64,000 nt of DNA from JADKAV01 sp963818505 (lineage in GTDB: Bacteria > Actinomycetota > Actinomycetes > S36-B12 > UBA10799), in assembly GCA_963818505.1 (NCBI GenBank), contig CAWFSJ010000005.1, forward strand, positions 124,001 through 188,000, in the 5' to 3' direction. The notes below the pieces were generated by a model that saw nothing but the letters and a program-made list of their open reading frames with translations, searched no databases and was not told the DNA's origin. Positions 48,967-58,093 of this stretch are shown here, piece after piece (the stretch's first letter is position 1; each line of letters opens with the position of its first letter). The position numbers and the translations under genes were made by a program.

Positions 48967-49719
48967 TCAGGAGTTCTTCTCGAACACCAGCCGCAGCCCG
49001 ATCAGCGTGAGATCGGGTTCGTGTGCGGTGATGGTGCGCGACTCAGGCAGCACGACGCTGGCCAGCCCACCGGTGGCGATGACGGCGCCCATGGGCAACT
49101 CGGAGTTGATGCGGTCCACAAGTCCGTCGACCTGCCCGGCGAACCCGTAGAGGGCCCCCGACTGCAGCGCCTCCACGGTGTTCTTCCCGATCACCGAGCG
49201 CGGGGCAACAAGCTCGACCTTGCGAAGAGCCGCAGCCCTCGAGGCCAGCGCGTCAAGCGAGATCTCGATGCCCGGAGCCAATGCCCCGCCCAGGAACTCG
49301 CCCTTTGCCGACACGACATCCAAGTTGGTGGACGTTCCAAAGTCCACAACTACACACGGCCCGCCGTAGAGGGTATGCGCGGCCAGGGTATTGACTATGC
49401 GGTCCGCGCCGACCTCTTTCGGGTTGTCCGTCAGGATGGGAACGCCCGTACGCGTCCCCGGTTCGACGATCACGGTCGGGGTGTCCGGGTAGTACTCCCC
49501 AATCATCCAGCGGATCTCCCGCAGCACCGCAGGCACTGTCGAGCACAAAGCGATCCCGTTGACCTCGGGCTGCCCGCGCAACAACGCTCGGAACAGGATG
49601 TAGATCTCGTCAGCGGTGGCTCTCGGGTCCGTCTTCACCCTGAACGAACGGCGCAACTCATCGCCATGGAACAGGCCCAGAACCGTGTTCGTGTTACCGA
49701 TGTCAATCGTCAGAAGCAT
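48967..49719 (-). CDS. coaX: Type III pantothenate kinase
   Basis: The 250-aa enzyme phosphorylates pantothenate in CoA synthesis. Motifs are LLTIDIGNTNT (1-11, phosphate loop), KEVGADRIVN (about 101-110) and VVDFGTSTN (about 125-133), with TGGLASV late. The start overlaps the nadC end by 17 bp. Placement near panC recalls Rv3600c-Rv3602c, but panD is not present here. Confidence 0.93.
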   Translation of the reverse strand: MLLTIDIGNTNTVLGLFHGDELRRSFRVKTDPRATADEIYILFRALLRGQPEVNGIALCSTVPAVLREIRWMIGEYYPDTPTVIVEPGTRTGVPILTDNPKEVGADRIVNTLAAHTLYGGPCVVVDFGTSTNLDVVSAKGEFLGGALAPGIEISLDALASRAAALRKVELVAPRSVIGKNTVEALQSGALYGFAGQVDGLVDRINSELPMGAVIATGGLASVVLPESRTITAHEPDLTLIGLRLVFEKNS

Positions 49720-50554
49720 CGCTGACCTCCTGCAGATCCGCGCCGATGTCCAGCACCTTGACCGAATGGGTCAAGGCTCCGACAGCGACGTAGTCGACCC
49801 CCGTCGTGGCAACTTCGGCTGCGTTGTCCAGCGTGAGCCCACCGGATGCCTCAAGCCGGGCGCGCCCGGCAGTGATCGCCACCGCCTCGCGCATCTGTTC
49901 GGGTGTGAAGTTGTCCAGCAGCACCAGGTCCGCTCCCGCCGACAGCACCTCCCGCAACTGCTCCAAGGAGTCCACCTCGACCTCCACCGGAAGACCCGGG
50001 AACTCGCGGCGCACGGCCTCGAACGCCTGCCTGACTCCGCCGGCGGCCACGACATGGTTGTCCTTGACCAAGGCAGCGTCCGACAGCGACATCCGGTGGT
50101 TCACGCCGCCACCGCAGCGCACGGCGTACTTCTGCAGGGCTCGCAAGCCGGGCAGTGTCTTGCGGGTGTCACGCACCCGTGGCCCGTCAGGGCCGAGTCG
50201 CTCGACCCAGGCTGCGGTGGCGGTGGCAACCCCGGACAAGTGCGTGATCAGGTTCAAGGCGGTGCGTTCGGCCGTCAAAAGGTCGCGGGTCGGACCCACC
50301 GCGCTCAGCAACACCTGTCCTGGCTCGACGTGATCGCCGTCAGCGGCAAGGATCTCCACGTCCACGGGAGCCACGGTTTCAAAGACCCGCCGCGCCACAT
50401 CCAGACCGCAGACCACACCCGGCTCCCTGGCCACGAAGTCCAGCCGGGACTGTTGGCGCTCGCTGATGGTGGCAACGGAGGTTACATCGGGGCCGTCGGC
50501 AAGGTCCTCTGCCAGAGCCACAGCGATGAGGTCATCGATCCGGTCATCGGTCAC
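49703..50554 (-). CDS. nadC: Nicotinate-nucleotide pyrophosphorylase (quinolinate PRTase)
   Basis: The 283-aa enzyme converts quinolinate and PRPP to nicotinate mononucleotide. Signatures are RDTRKTLPGLR (about 128-138), GGGVNHRMSLSDAALVKDNH (about 147-166) and LEASGGLTLDN (about 245-255). GTG 50554 is chosen for the GTGA overlap with the nadB stop. Works with NadB; NadA is not in the window. Confidence 0.93.
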   Translation of the reverse strand: MTDDRIDDLIAVALAEDLADGPDVTSVATISERQQSRLDFVAREPGVVCGLDVARRVFETVAPVDVEILAADGDHVEPGQVLLSAVGPTRDLLTAERTALNLITHLSGVATATAAWVERLGPDGPRVRDTRKTLPGLRALQKYAVRCGGGVNHRMSLSDAALVKDNHVVAAGGVRQAFEAVRREFPGLPVEVEVDSLEQLREVLSAGADLVLLDNFTPEQMREAVAITAGRARLEASGGLTLDNAAEVATTGVDYVAVGALTHSVKVLDIGADLQEVSDASDD

Positions 50555-52140
50555 AAGGCCGCCTCCTTCGTCACCATCACGCCATCGACCACCTGCGTCT
50601 GCAAGCGCAACAACCACCGATCATCGGCCACCGGGAAGTCCTCACGCCAGTGGGATCCGCGGGTCTCCTCGCGCGCGAGTGCCGCCTGGGCCAGCGACCG
50701 GCCCACGAACAGCAGGTTGGACATCTCCCAGGACCCGGTCGACGGCGTCCCCGACCCGAAGGTCGAGAGGTCCTGCATGGTCGCAGTAAGCGACTCCGCA
50801 CTACGCAGAACACCGGCACCCTCGGTCATGGTCTGCTGGAAGCGGCGCCGGGCCGTCTCGTCGGCTGTCCAGGGCCGGGTCTTGGGAACCGGGTCCGCGC
50901 GAACCAACTCCTGGCCGGCCAGCGCATCGGCGATCCTGTCGGCGAAGACGAGACCTTCCAGCAGCGAGTTGCTAGCCAAACGGTTCGCGCCGTGAACACC
51001 CGTGCAGGAGCACTCACCGCACGCGTACAGCCCGGCCACCGTGGTCCTGCCCCACAGGTCCGTGCGCAGCCCGCCGGAGTGGTAGTGCTGCGCGGGGGCC
51101 ACTGGGATCAGATCCACCGCGGGATCGATGCCGTGTGCCAGGCAGGACGCCAGGATCGTGGGGAAGCGCGCGGGCCAGTCGATCTTGCGACCATCCAGCC
51201 ACACGTGATCGCTGCCGGTGGCCCTCATCTGCCGCATGATCGCCTTGGCGACCACATCCCGCGGTGCGAGTTCTTCCAGCGGATGAACTCCCGCCATGAA
51301 GCGCTTGCCCTGACCGTCGAGCAGCACCGCCCCCTCGCCGCGAACGGCCTCGGAGACCAACGGCTGCTGACCGGACGCCTGCGGGCCCAGGTAGAGCACG
51401 GTGGGATGGAACTGGACGAACTCCATGTCGGCCACCACCGCTCCAGCACGAAGGCCCAGACCGATGCCGTCGCCAGTGGCCACAGGCGGGTTCGTCGAGG
51501 CGGTGAACACCTGGCCGATGCCGCCTGTCGCCAGCACGACTGCCGGGGCAAGAATCGCGCCCACCCCGTCTCGCTGGCCCTCGCCCATCACATGCAGAGT
51601 CACGCCCTGGGCAGCCCCGCCGGCATCCTGCAGCAGGTCGAGCACCAGAGCGTGCTCGATGACCTCGATACGCTGGCCCACCTCGCCGACCAGGGCGCGC
51701 AGGATCTCAAAGCCTGTGGCATCGCCGCCGGCATGCGCGATGCGGTCGGTCAGATGCCCGCCCTCCCGGGTCAGGGCGATGTCCCCTTCGGGCGTCCGGT
51801 CGAACTCCGCGCCCCACTTGATCAGCCGCCGTACCGCGGCTGGACCGGATTCGACAAGCACCCGTACCGCCGCTTCGTCGCAGAGGCCCGCACCGGCGAC
51901 CAGGGTGTCCTGCAGGTGCGCCTCGGGGGAATCGCCTGGTGCCAGTGCCGCAGCGATCCCGCCCTGTGCCCACCGAGTTGACCCTTCGTCGACCTGGGCC
52001 TTGGTCACCACGACCACCTTGAGGCCGGCCCGGCGCGCGCGGATCGCCGTCGTGAGCCCAGCGATCCCGGAACCGACCACGACCACGTCAGCCTCGATGA
52101 ACCAGCCGGGCGCGGCCGCACTGAGGGAATCCGGCAACAT
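50551..52140 (-). CDS. nadB: L-aspartate oxidase
   Basis: The 529-aa flavoprotein oxidises L-aspartate to iminoaspartate for NAD synthesis. FAD-binding ADVVVVGSGIAGLTTAIRAR (about 17-36), GSTRWAQGGIAAA (about 53-65), FVQFHPT (about 247-253) and GECSCTGVHGANRLASNSLL (about 375-394) are all typical. ATG 52140 follows GAGG by 9 nt; a GTG at 52149 overlaps the panC stop and is an alternative. Confidence 0.93.
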   Translation of the reverse strand: MLPDSLSAAAPGWFIEADVVVVGSGIAGLTTAIRARRAGLKVVVVTKAQVDEGSTRWAQGGIAAALAPGDSPEAHLQDTLVAGAGLCDEAAVRVLVESGPAAVRRLIKWGAEFDRTPEGDIALTREGGHLTDRIAHAGGDATGFEILRALVGEVGQRIEVIEHALVLDLLQDAGGAAQGVTLHVMGEGQRDGVGAILAPAVVLATGGIGQVFTASTNPPVATGDGIGLGLRAGAVVADMEFVQFHPTVLYLGPQASGQQPLVSEAVRGEGAVLLDGQGKRFMAGVHPLEELAPRDVVAKAIMRQMRATGSDHVWLDGRKIDWPARFPTILASCLAHGIDPAVDLIPVAPAQHYHSGGLRTDLWGRTTVAGLYACGECSCTGVHGANRLASNSLLEGLVFADRIADALAGQELVRADPVPKTRPWTADETARRRFQQTMTEGAGVLRSAESLTATMQDLSTFGSGTPSTGSWEMSNLLFVGRSLAQAALAREETRGSHWREDFPVADDRWLLRLQTQVVDGVMVTKEAAL

Positions 52141-52145
52141 CACTG

Positions 52146-52949
52146 TCACCTCACCTCCACGGCACAGTTGTCCAGCAGTCTGGTCGATCCCACACGCGCG
52201 GCGATCAACAGCCTGCACGGACCTGGCCTGGGTGCTGCGAGATCGGTTCCCCGGACCACCGCGTAGTCAACATCCAGACCTGCGAGCTCAGCATTGGCCG
52301 CCGCCTCGATCGCAGCCACGTCGCTATGGAGCCTGCCCGCGCGCAATGCGCTCGGGATCGCGGCGGCCAACTCGCGCTGCTCGCCCGACAGATACACGTT
52401 CCGGCTGGATCGAGCCAGTCCATCGGATTCCCTGGAGGTGGGCACACCCACGACGTTGACGGACGCGTCGAGGTCATTGACCATCGACCTGATCAGCGTC
52501 AACTGCTGGTAGTCCTTCTCCCCGAAGTAGGCATCGTGGGCAGCAGTCAGGTTGAGCAGCTTCATAACAACGGTGAGTACCCCCCGGAAGTGGCCGGGAC
52601 GGGCAGCGCCTTCCAGGTCGGACCCCAGTGGACCCGGATCGATGCTCACCACAGCGTCGGGGCCGTAGACCTGATCGGCGGCAGGGGTGAAGACCGTGTC
52701 CACACCGAGCGCTTCGCACAGGGCGAGATCGGACTCCAGCGAGCGCGGGTACTTGTCGAGGTCCTCGTTCGCGCCGAACTGCATGGGATTGACGAAGATG
52801 GTCACTGTGACGTGATCATCAGCCTCGCGCGCCGCGCGGATGAGGCTGGCGTGACCTTCATGCAGGGCTCCCATGGTCATGACGACCCCGCGGCGTTTTC
52901 CGGCAGACTGGTCGGCCCGGATCTGCGAGCGGGTGGACAGATGCCTCAT
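52146..52949 (-). CDS. panC: Pantothenate synthetase
   Basis: The 267-aa enzyme joins pantoate and beta-alanine using ATP. VVMTMGALHEGHASLI (about 22-37) holds the HIGH-like motif; TIFVNPMQFG (about 50-59), HDAYFGEKDYQQL (about 138-150) and SDGLARSSRN (about 174-183) follow. It is 4 bp overlapped with the DUF2520 gene, as in Rv3602c-Rv3603c. Confidence 0.95.
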   Translation of the reverse strand: MRHLSTRSQIRADQSAGKRRGVVMTMGALHEGHASLIRAAREADDHVTVTIFVNPMQFGANEDLDKYPRSLESDLALCEALGVDTVFTPAADQVYGPDAVVSIDPGPLGSDLEGAARPGHFRGVLTVVMKLLNLTAAHDAYFGEKDYQQLTLIRSMVNDLDASVNVVGVPTSRESDGLARSSRNVYLSGEQRELAAAIPSALRAGRLHSDVAAIEAAANAELAGLDVDYAVVRGTDLAAPRPGPCRLLIAARVGSTRLLDNCAVEVR

Positions 52950-53803
52950 GGTTGGCCACCCAACGCGTTGAGCAGACCCTCGGCAGCGACGGGACGCAGC
53001 AGACCCTCGGCCAATGCCCGATCAGCGGTCAGACGCGCGAGGGCCACATACGCAGCCAGCAACTGCGGGTCCTTGGACAGCACCTCGACATGGGCGGCCA
53101 CGGTCTGGGCGTCCCCGCGCACGACGGGGCCCGTCAAAGCGTGGTACCCCATGCGCAAAGCGTTGTCCAAGCTGGCCTGCAGCAAGGGAGTGAGCAGGCG
53201 TGCGGGGTATTCGACGCCGGCGGCTGCCAGGATCTCCGTGCCGGAGGCAACGAGGGTGATGAGGTGGTTCGCGGAGTGTGTGAGCGCCGCGTGGTACAGC
53301 GGGCGCGCATCCTCGGGGATCCAGACCGGCTCGCCACCCATCTCGACCACAAGTGCCTCGGCAGCCATCCGCAATGCGTCCGGCGAGGTGACTGCGAAGG
53401 GCGTGCCCGACAGACGCTCCACATCCAGACTGGTGCCCGTCAACGTCATGGCCGGATGCAGCGCCAAGGGCAGGGCACCGCGGCGGGCGGCTGGGTCGAG
53501 CACGCCGTATCCGTAGCGGCCCGAGCAGTGCACCACGAACTGACCGGGTGTGAACTCCAGAGCCTGTGCCAGCGCTGGCAATGCGTCATCGGGCACCGCC
53601 AGCAGCACGAGGTCACACCGGGCGACAACCTCCTGCACACTGACCAGTTCGGTTTCGGGAAGCAGGCTCGCCGCGCGCTCCCGCGAGGCGTCGCTGACAG
53701 CATGCGCGGCGATGACCGGATGACCTGCTCGGGCGAGGGCGCCACCGAGGGCACCACCGGCACGGCCCACCCCGATCACGCCGGCACGAAGGCGAACACT
53801 CAC
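52946..53803 (-). CDS. Rossmann/DUF2520 reductase-like protein
   Basis: The 285-aa protein has an N-terminal Rossmann domain (GVIGVGRAGGALGGALARAG about 8-27) and a C-terminal DUF2520 helical domain (LYHAALTHSANHLITLVASG about 180-199). It belongs with the 6-phosphogluconate dehydrogenase/ketopantoate reductase-like fold and is the Rv3603c type. A role in pantoate supply to PanC is suggested by position and not shown. GTG 53803 is taken for its overlap with the preceding stop. Confidence 0.82.
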   Translation of the reverse strand: MSVRLRAGVIGVGRAGGALGGALARAGHPVIAAHAVSDASRERAASLLPETELVSVQEVVARCDLVLLAVPDDALPALAQALEFTPGQFVVHCSGRYGYGVLDPAARRGALPLALHPAMTLTGTSLDVERLSGTPFAVTSPDALRMAAEALVVEMGGEPVWIPEDARPLYHAALTHSANHLITLVASGTEILAAAGVEYPARLLTPLLQASLDNALRMGYHALTGPVVRGDAQTVAAHVEVLSKDPQLLAAYVALARLTADRALAEGLLRPVAAEGLLNALGGQP

Positions 53804-54633
53804 GCTGGCGAGCCTACCGAGGAACGGTCGGTGAACAGCCAGCCGAAGGACCCCAGACCCGCGCGATCGCGCAGAACCCGCAGTTCCGCGGCCTGCGCAG
53901 TCGAGCGCGGCACACACTGCGCGAGGACGCGGTGCTGGGGGACCAAGCGCCCTCCTGTGAGCGCCCGGCACGCCCGCAGATCCACGCCAGCGCAAAGATC
54001 GGCCCCTGCCGACACCCGGGGGGGCATCCGTCGTCCTCGTCGGTGTCCGACCGGAGGTCCACCCATGAAGTCGACGGCGATCGCCTCACCGGCGCTGACC
54101 TTGCCCACCAACGCCGCCCACACCTCATCGCGACGCAGACCCAACACAGGCGACCTGCTGCTGGTCCGGGTCCGCAGCCACAGCCGTTCGTCCGGGGTCA
54201 GGGATCGCGCGGGTGCACCCGCGGTCGTCAGGACGTACTCGCCGTCCACCACCTCCACCGCGATGTCGTCTAGGAACTCATGGGCCAACAGCACGCCTCG
54301 CACGGCTGGAACACAGTCCGGGGCGATGCCTCGGATCCATTTCACGGGCAGGTCCTCGGGGGCTGGGCGCACGTCAACTCCAAGCAACCGGTCAGCCGGG
54401 AATCCTAAGTCGAGCAACTGGCGCAGCAGGCGCCCATCGCCAGCCCCGACGTCCACGATCCAGGGGTCCTGGATGCCGTGCCGCATGGCCGCAGCCTGGC
54501 AACGACCCAGGACTACGCGGGCCACATGGTCGCCTATCCCGATGGACGTCACGAAGTGATCTTGGGCCTGTTCGGTGTGGGAGAACCCTCGGTCATCATG
54601 ATGCGTCCAGTCCATGGCCTGCGACCACGTCAT
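53800..54633 (-). CDS. MidA-like SAM-dependent methyltransferase
   Basis: The 277-aa protein has WIVDVGAGDGRLLRQLL (about 58-74) and LLGVDVRPAPEDLP (about 83-96) for SAM binding, then GVLLAHEFLDDIAVEVVDGE, the NEFLD-like block of the MidA/DUF185 (PF02636) group. In other species this group methylates an arginine of complex I. ATG 54633 is used; a GTG at 54666 is possible. Same operon, both sides overlapping or close. Confidence 0.65.
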   Translation of the reverse strand: MTWSQAMDWTHHDDRGFSHTEQAQDHFVTSIGIGDHVARVVLGRCQAAAMRHGIQDPWIVDVGAGDGRLLRQLLDLGFPADRLLGVDVRPAPEDLPVKWIRGIAPDCVPAVRGVLLAHEFLDDIAVEVVDGEYVLTTAGAPARSLTPDERLWLRTRTSSRSPVLGLRRDEVWAALVGKVSAGEAIAVDFMGGPPVGHRRGRRMPPRVSAGADLCAGVDLRACRALTGGRLVPQHRVLAQCVPRSTAQAAELRVLRDRAGLGSFGWLFTDRSSVGSPA

Positions 54634-54650
54634 CTGTTCGGTGGGGCCTT

Positions 54651-55955
54651 TCAGTTCTGCATCCACCGTGTGCTCTTGTCCGCGGCTCGGGCTGTGCGCA
54701 TCCTGTCGGTCTCCATCACCAGAAGCTCGTGTGCCTGATCCTGGCCGAAGTGTTGCCACTCCGCGCGGATCCGCCCCGGCGGGATGTCCAGGTGGATGCT
54801 TGCCAGACCCAGTGATCGCTCCCAAGGGCCTTGGGTCATGCGCACCGACTGCACACGCGCGTGGTCGACGATCTGGCGACGACGGGTGACGCGGCCCCGC
54901 TGCAGAACGGCGATCCGCTCGTCGACACCAGCGGCCAGGTAGCGCCACTGGATCGGCGAGCGCCGCTTGACCGTCTCGCGCGGTTTGACCATCGTGATGT
55001 TCTCCGGCTGCACCCCCGGCATGACGCGCCGGAAGAGGTCCTCGGCGACCGCTCGAGGAGCCACGGGCAGCAGCACGGATTCGGTCCCGGAATCGTCGTC
55101 ACTCTTACTCAGCCCGGCCACCGTCACGTAGAGGCGTACCCAGCCCTTGCGTCGCCAGAACAGCGGCTCCACGAACTCCACAGCACACACCCGTCCGGGC
55201 GGGATGGTGCGCGACTGGGTCTGGATCAAGCCGTGCCGCAACCGGATCCCGTCGGGGGACTCAGCCACGGTGAAGTTGTACAGCTGGGCGAACTCCGTGA
55301 CCACCATCACCAGCGGGACACCACCGAGCAGGACCGGGAAGATCCCAGACCAGCCAGCGGCCATGATGTTGCCCACCACGATCAGAACCGTGGCCAGCAG
55401 CAGGAAGACGGTGACAGCTCGAAGTAGCAGCGAAACCAGTAGGTCTTTCGCGGGCACGACCAGTAACGGGGCCTCCGGCGCCTCTCCTGCGGTGTGCTCC
55501 AGTCCTGCCGACCGGGCCAGGATCTCGCTGCGCAGGGTGGACGCCTCGGCGTCAGTCAGGTACTGCAGGTCGGCGCGGGAATCGCCGGCGCCCGCGACCT
55601 CGATACGCAGTGCGGCGAATCCGAAGACCCGCGCAACCAGCGGGCGGTTGATGTCCACAGTCTGCAGGCGGGACAGTTGAAGTCGGCGCTCCTGCTGGAA
55701 GACGACTCCGGACTGCACGCGCAGATCCCCGTCGTCGTCGAACCAGAACTGCAGGCGCCGGTAGGACAGGTACTCATAACCCAGCGCGATCGTAGCGACC
55801 ACGATGGTCAGCCCGAGCACTCCCAGCGCGCCCATCGGCCGTGAGAAGAGTGCCTGACCACCCGTGATGAGCACAGCCAGGAAGAGTGCGGGCAGGTACG
55901 TGGAGACCTTGACGATCGGGGTGATCGGATGGACGTGCCTTCGTTCGGTGCTCAC
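54651..55955 (-). CDS. PH domain membrane protein (YdbT-like, multiple bPH2 domains)
   Basis: The 434-aa protein has paired N-terminal membrane helices (about 15-55), a bPH2 domain (about 60-140: RRLQFWFDDDGDLRVQSGVV, QLSRLQTVDINRPLVARVFG), a second membrane pair (about 165-215) with its domain, and a third bPH2 domain (about 345-425). That is the YdbT layout. Its ATG overlaps the stop of the YdbS-like gene. The pair's role in bacilli concerns resistance to antimicrobial compounds. Confidence 0.85.
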   Translation of the reverse strand: MSTERRHVHPITPIVKVSTYLPALFLAVLITGGQALFSRPMGALGVLGLTIVVATIALGYEYLSYRRLQFWFDDDGDLRVQSGVVFQQERRLQLSRLQTVDINRPLVARVFGFAALRIEVAGAGDSRADLQYLTDAEASTLRSEILARSAGLEHTAGEAPEAPLLVVPAKDLLVSLLLRAVTVFLLLATVLIVVGNIMAAGWSGIFPVLLGGVPLVMVVTEFAQLYNFTVAESPDGIRLRHGLIQTQSRTIPPGRVCAVEFVEPLFWRRKGWVRLYVTVAGLSKSDDDSGTESVLLPVAPRAVAEDLFRRVMPGVQPENITMVKPRETVKRRSPIQWRYLAAGVDERIAVLQRGRVTRRRQIVDHARVQSVRMTQGPWERSLGLASIHLDIPPGRIRAEWQHFGQDQAHELLVMETDRMRTARAADKSTRWMQN

Positions 55956-56452
55956 AACCCGGCCGATCGCTGCTCACCCCTGGCAGCCAGCCTGTCGCGC
56001 AATGCGGCTGCGGTCTCGGGACTCAGCCCCGGGATCGCCGCATCCGTGGTGGCCGCTGCAGTGTGCAACTGAACAGACGTGAGCCCAAATGCCCGATCCA
56101 CTGGGCCTGCCTTCACGTCCACGAGTTGCAGGCGTCCATAGGGCACGATCACAAGCCGCTGGAACCAGATTCCGCTTCCGACAACCAGGTCGTCGGCGCG
56201 TTCGGCGTACCCCCAGGACTTCACCCGGCGCCCGATCCAGGGCCACCCGATGACCATCATGGCCAAGCCGGCGATCACCACAAGGCCGCCGATCCAAACC
56301 GGCTTCACAAGAACGGCGATCACGATCCCGGCAATGACCACCACCCCGGCGAACATCGCCAGCATCAGCCGACGCACGATGATGAGTTTCGGTGACAGCG
56401 ACTCCCAGGTGTCACCGTCGGGACGAAACGCCACCTCCACCTTGGATGTCAT
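55952..56452 (-). CDS. PH domain membrane protein (YdbS-like)
   Basis: The 166-aa protein has two adjacent membrane helices (about 28-70) and one bPH2 domain (about 80-155: WGYAERADDLVVGSGIWFQR, IVPYGRLQLVDVKAGPVDRA). It is the small partner of the YdbT-like protein, co-translated. It opens the nine-gene minus-strand run down to argA. Confidence 0.85.
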   Translation of the reverse strand: MTSKVEVAFRPDGDTWESLSPKLIIVRRLMLAMFAGVVVIAGIVIAVLVKPVWIGGLVVIAGLAMMVIGWPWIGRRVKSWGYAERADDLVVGSGIWFQRLVIVPYGRLQLVDVKAGPVDRAFGLTSVQLHTAAATTDAAIPGLSPETAAALRDRLAARGEQRSAGL

Positions 56453-56499
56453 AGTCCGAGTCTAGGTCCGGTGCACCCGGCTCTGGTCCGGGCAGAGGT

Positions 56500-57390
56500 C
56501 TACTCCTGCGCGAAGTCCAGCACGTCGCGGCCGAGCCGACTGCTGATGGCTGCGCGCAGGTGGCCTTTGCCGGGGTAGCGGATCACCCGGCAATCCGGGA
56601 TCAATGCGGCGGTCTCATCCACGATCTGGGAAGTGAAGAACAGATCTTCTTCGGCGCTGATCAACAGGACGGGGACGGTGATCTGCGCGAGCACGTCGCG
56701 GGCGTCGAAGTCCCGCTCGGCCTGCGCCTCCACCATGAGGTCGGCGCCCGACACCTCGCTGCCAGAGAAGGCAGGGCCTGCCACCCGGGCGAGCAGATGC
56801 CGTTGACGCTGCTGTGCGGGATCGGGGAAGACGTACTCCGCCATCGCTTCCCCGGCCTCTCGCACCTGGTCGGCAGCTCGGGCGCTGGCCCAGCGGTAGT
56901 CCACATCGCGACCCCAATCCGTGATGGTCGCCGCGGACAGAGCCAGCACCACCTTGCCCACCCGATCGGGATGTTCAGCAGCCAGGTACTGCGCGACCAT
57001 TCCTCCGTAGGACAAACCCACTGCCACCTCCACACGACCACCGAAACGTTCGCCGATCAGGTTCGCGTAGTCAGAGGCCATGTCTGCGACTGTGTAGCCC
57101 GGGGCCATACCCGCCCGTCTGCCCACCACCCACACCGAGAACCCCGCCTTGGTCAAGGGCAGGAACTGGCTTCCCGACATCGCACCCAGCAACCCGTGCG
57201 GGATATCACTGCCCGGACCGCCGGGCATCCAAAGGATGGTGCGCGTGCCCTCGCCCCAGCGGGCGTACTGCATGCCGTTGGCGAACGTGCCCGTCTCGGT
57301 GGGCATGTTCCCCATGGCCTTGCGCAGTTTGGCCGCGACCAGACCGAAAAGGGCCGCGGTGCCGACACCGATCACAAGTTCTTTCTTCAT
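56500..57390 (-). CDS. Alpha/beta hydrolase
   Basis: The 296-aa protein has a hydrophobic N-terminal segment (about 5-22), an oxyanion-hole WMPGGPGSD (about 54-62), nucleophile elbow VGLSYGGMV (Ser127), acid near ISAEEDLFF (about 246-254) and His in YPGKGHLRA (about 274-282). The triad is complete. Substrate is unknown. It faces away from LysE across 78 bp. Confidence 0.82.
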   Translation of the reverse strand: MKKELVIGVGTAALFGLVAAKLRKAMGNMPTETGTFANGMQYARWGEGTRTILWMPGGPGSDIPHGLLGAMSGSQFLPLTKAGFSVWVVGRRAGMAPGYTVADMASDYANLIGERFGGRVEVAVGLSYGGMVAQYLAAEHPDRVGKVVLALSAATITDWGRDVDYRWASARAADQVREAGEAMAEYVFPDPAQQRQRHLLARVAGPAFSGSEVSGADLMVEAQAERDFDARDVLAQITVPVLLISAEEDLFFTSQIVDETAALIPDCRVIRYPGKGHLRAAISSRLGRDVLDFAQE

Positions 57391-57468
57391 CAGGTGCCTC
57401 CCAGTTCAGGGTAGTCCCCGTCCTCGGCAGGGGCTCCCAACTCCGGCGGCCACGGTTAGCCTGAGCGT

Positions 57469-58089
57469 GTGGACATCGATCGTTTCGCCGCGTTCCTCGT
57501 GGCCTCCGTGATCGTCTTGATGATCCCCGGCCCCACGATTCTGCTGGTGGTCACCCGGTCGTTGAACCACGGCACGAGTGTCCGGCGGGCAACTGTCGCG
57601 GGGGTTGTGCTCGGGGATCTTGTGGCCATGACGGCCGCGATGCTCGGGGCGGGAGCGATCCTGCTGGCCTCAGCCGAGCTCTTCACAGCCCTGCGCGTGG
57701 CCGGCGGGCTGTACCTGTTGTGGCTGGGAGTGAAGACCTGGCGATCACGCGGTCGGCAATGGGTGCTCGAGCAACCCCAGGAGACCTCACCTCACAGGGT
57801 TTTTGCAGAGTCGTTCGCCGTGACGGCGACCAACCCCAAGAGCATCGCGTTCTTCGTGGCCTTCGTACCGCAGTTCATCAATCCTGCCTACCCGTGGCTG
57901 CCGCAGACGGTGGCCATGATCGTGGCGTTCGTCATCCTCGGCGGCCTCAACGCGCTGGCCTACGCGTGGCTGGCCGGCCGCGCACGTGGGGTGATGCTCA
58001 ACCCCGCCACCCGCCGACGCGTGGCGCAGACCTCCGGCGGTGTGCTCATGGCTGGCGGAGTGGCCGTGGTCGCAACAGCCCACGGGTGA
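57469..58089 (+). CDS. LysE-family amino-acid exporter (RhtB-like)
   Basis: The 206-aa protein has six membrane helices, with MIPGPTILLVVTRSLNHGTS (about 18-37) as the family start and AVTATNPKSIAFFVAFVPQF (about 119-138) as the central signature. It exports an amino acid or derivative. GTG start. The methyltransferase gene follows 4 bp later. Confidence 0.88.
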   Translation: MDIDRFAAFLVASVIVLMIPGPTILLVVTRSLNHGTSVRRATVAGVVLGDLVAMTAAMLGAGAILLASAELFTALRVAGGLYLLWLGVKTWRSRGRQWVLEQPQETSPHRVFAESFAVTATNPKSIAFFVAFVPQFINPAYPWLPQTVAMIVAFVILGGLNALAYAWLAGRARGVMLNPATRRRVAQTSGGVLMAGGVAVVATAHG

Positions 58090-58093
58090 TGAG

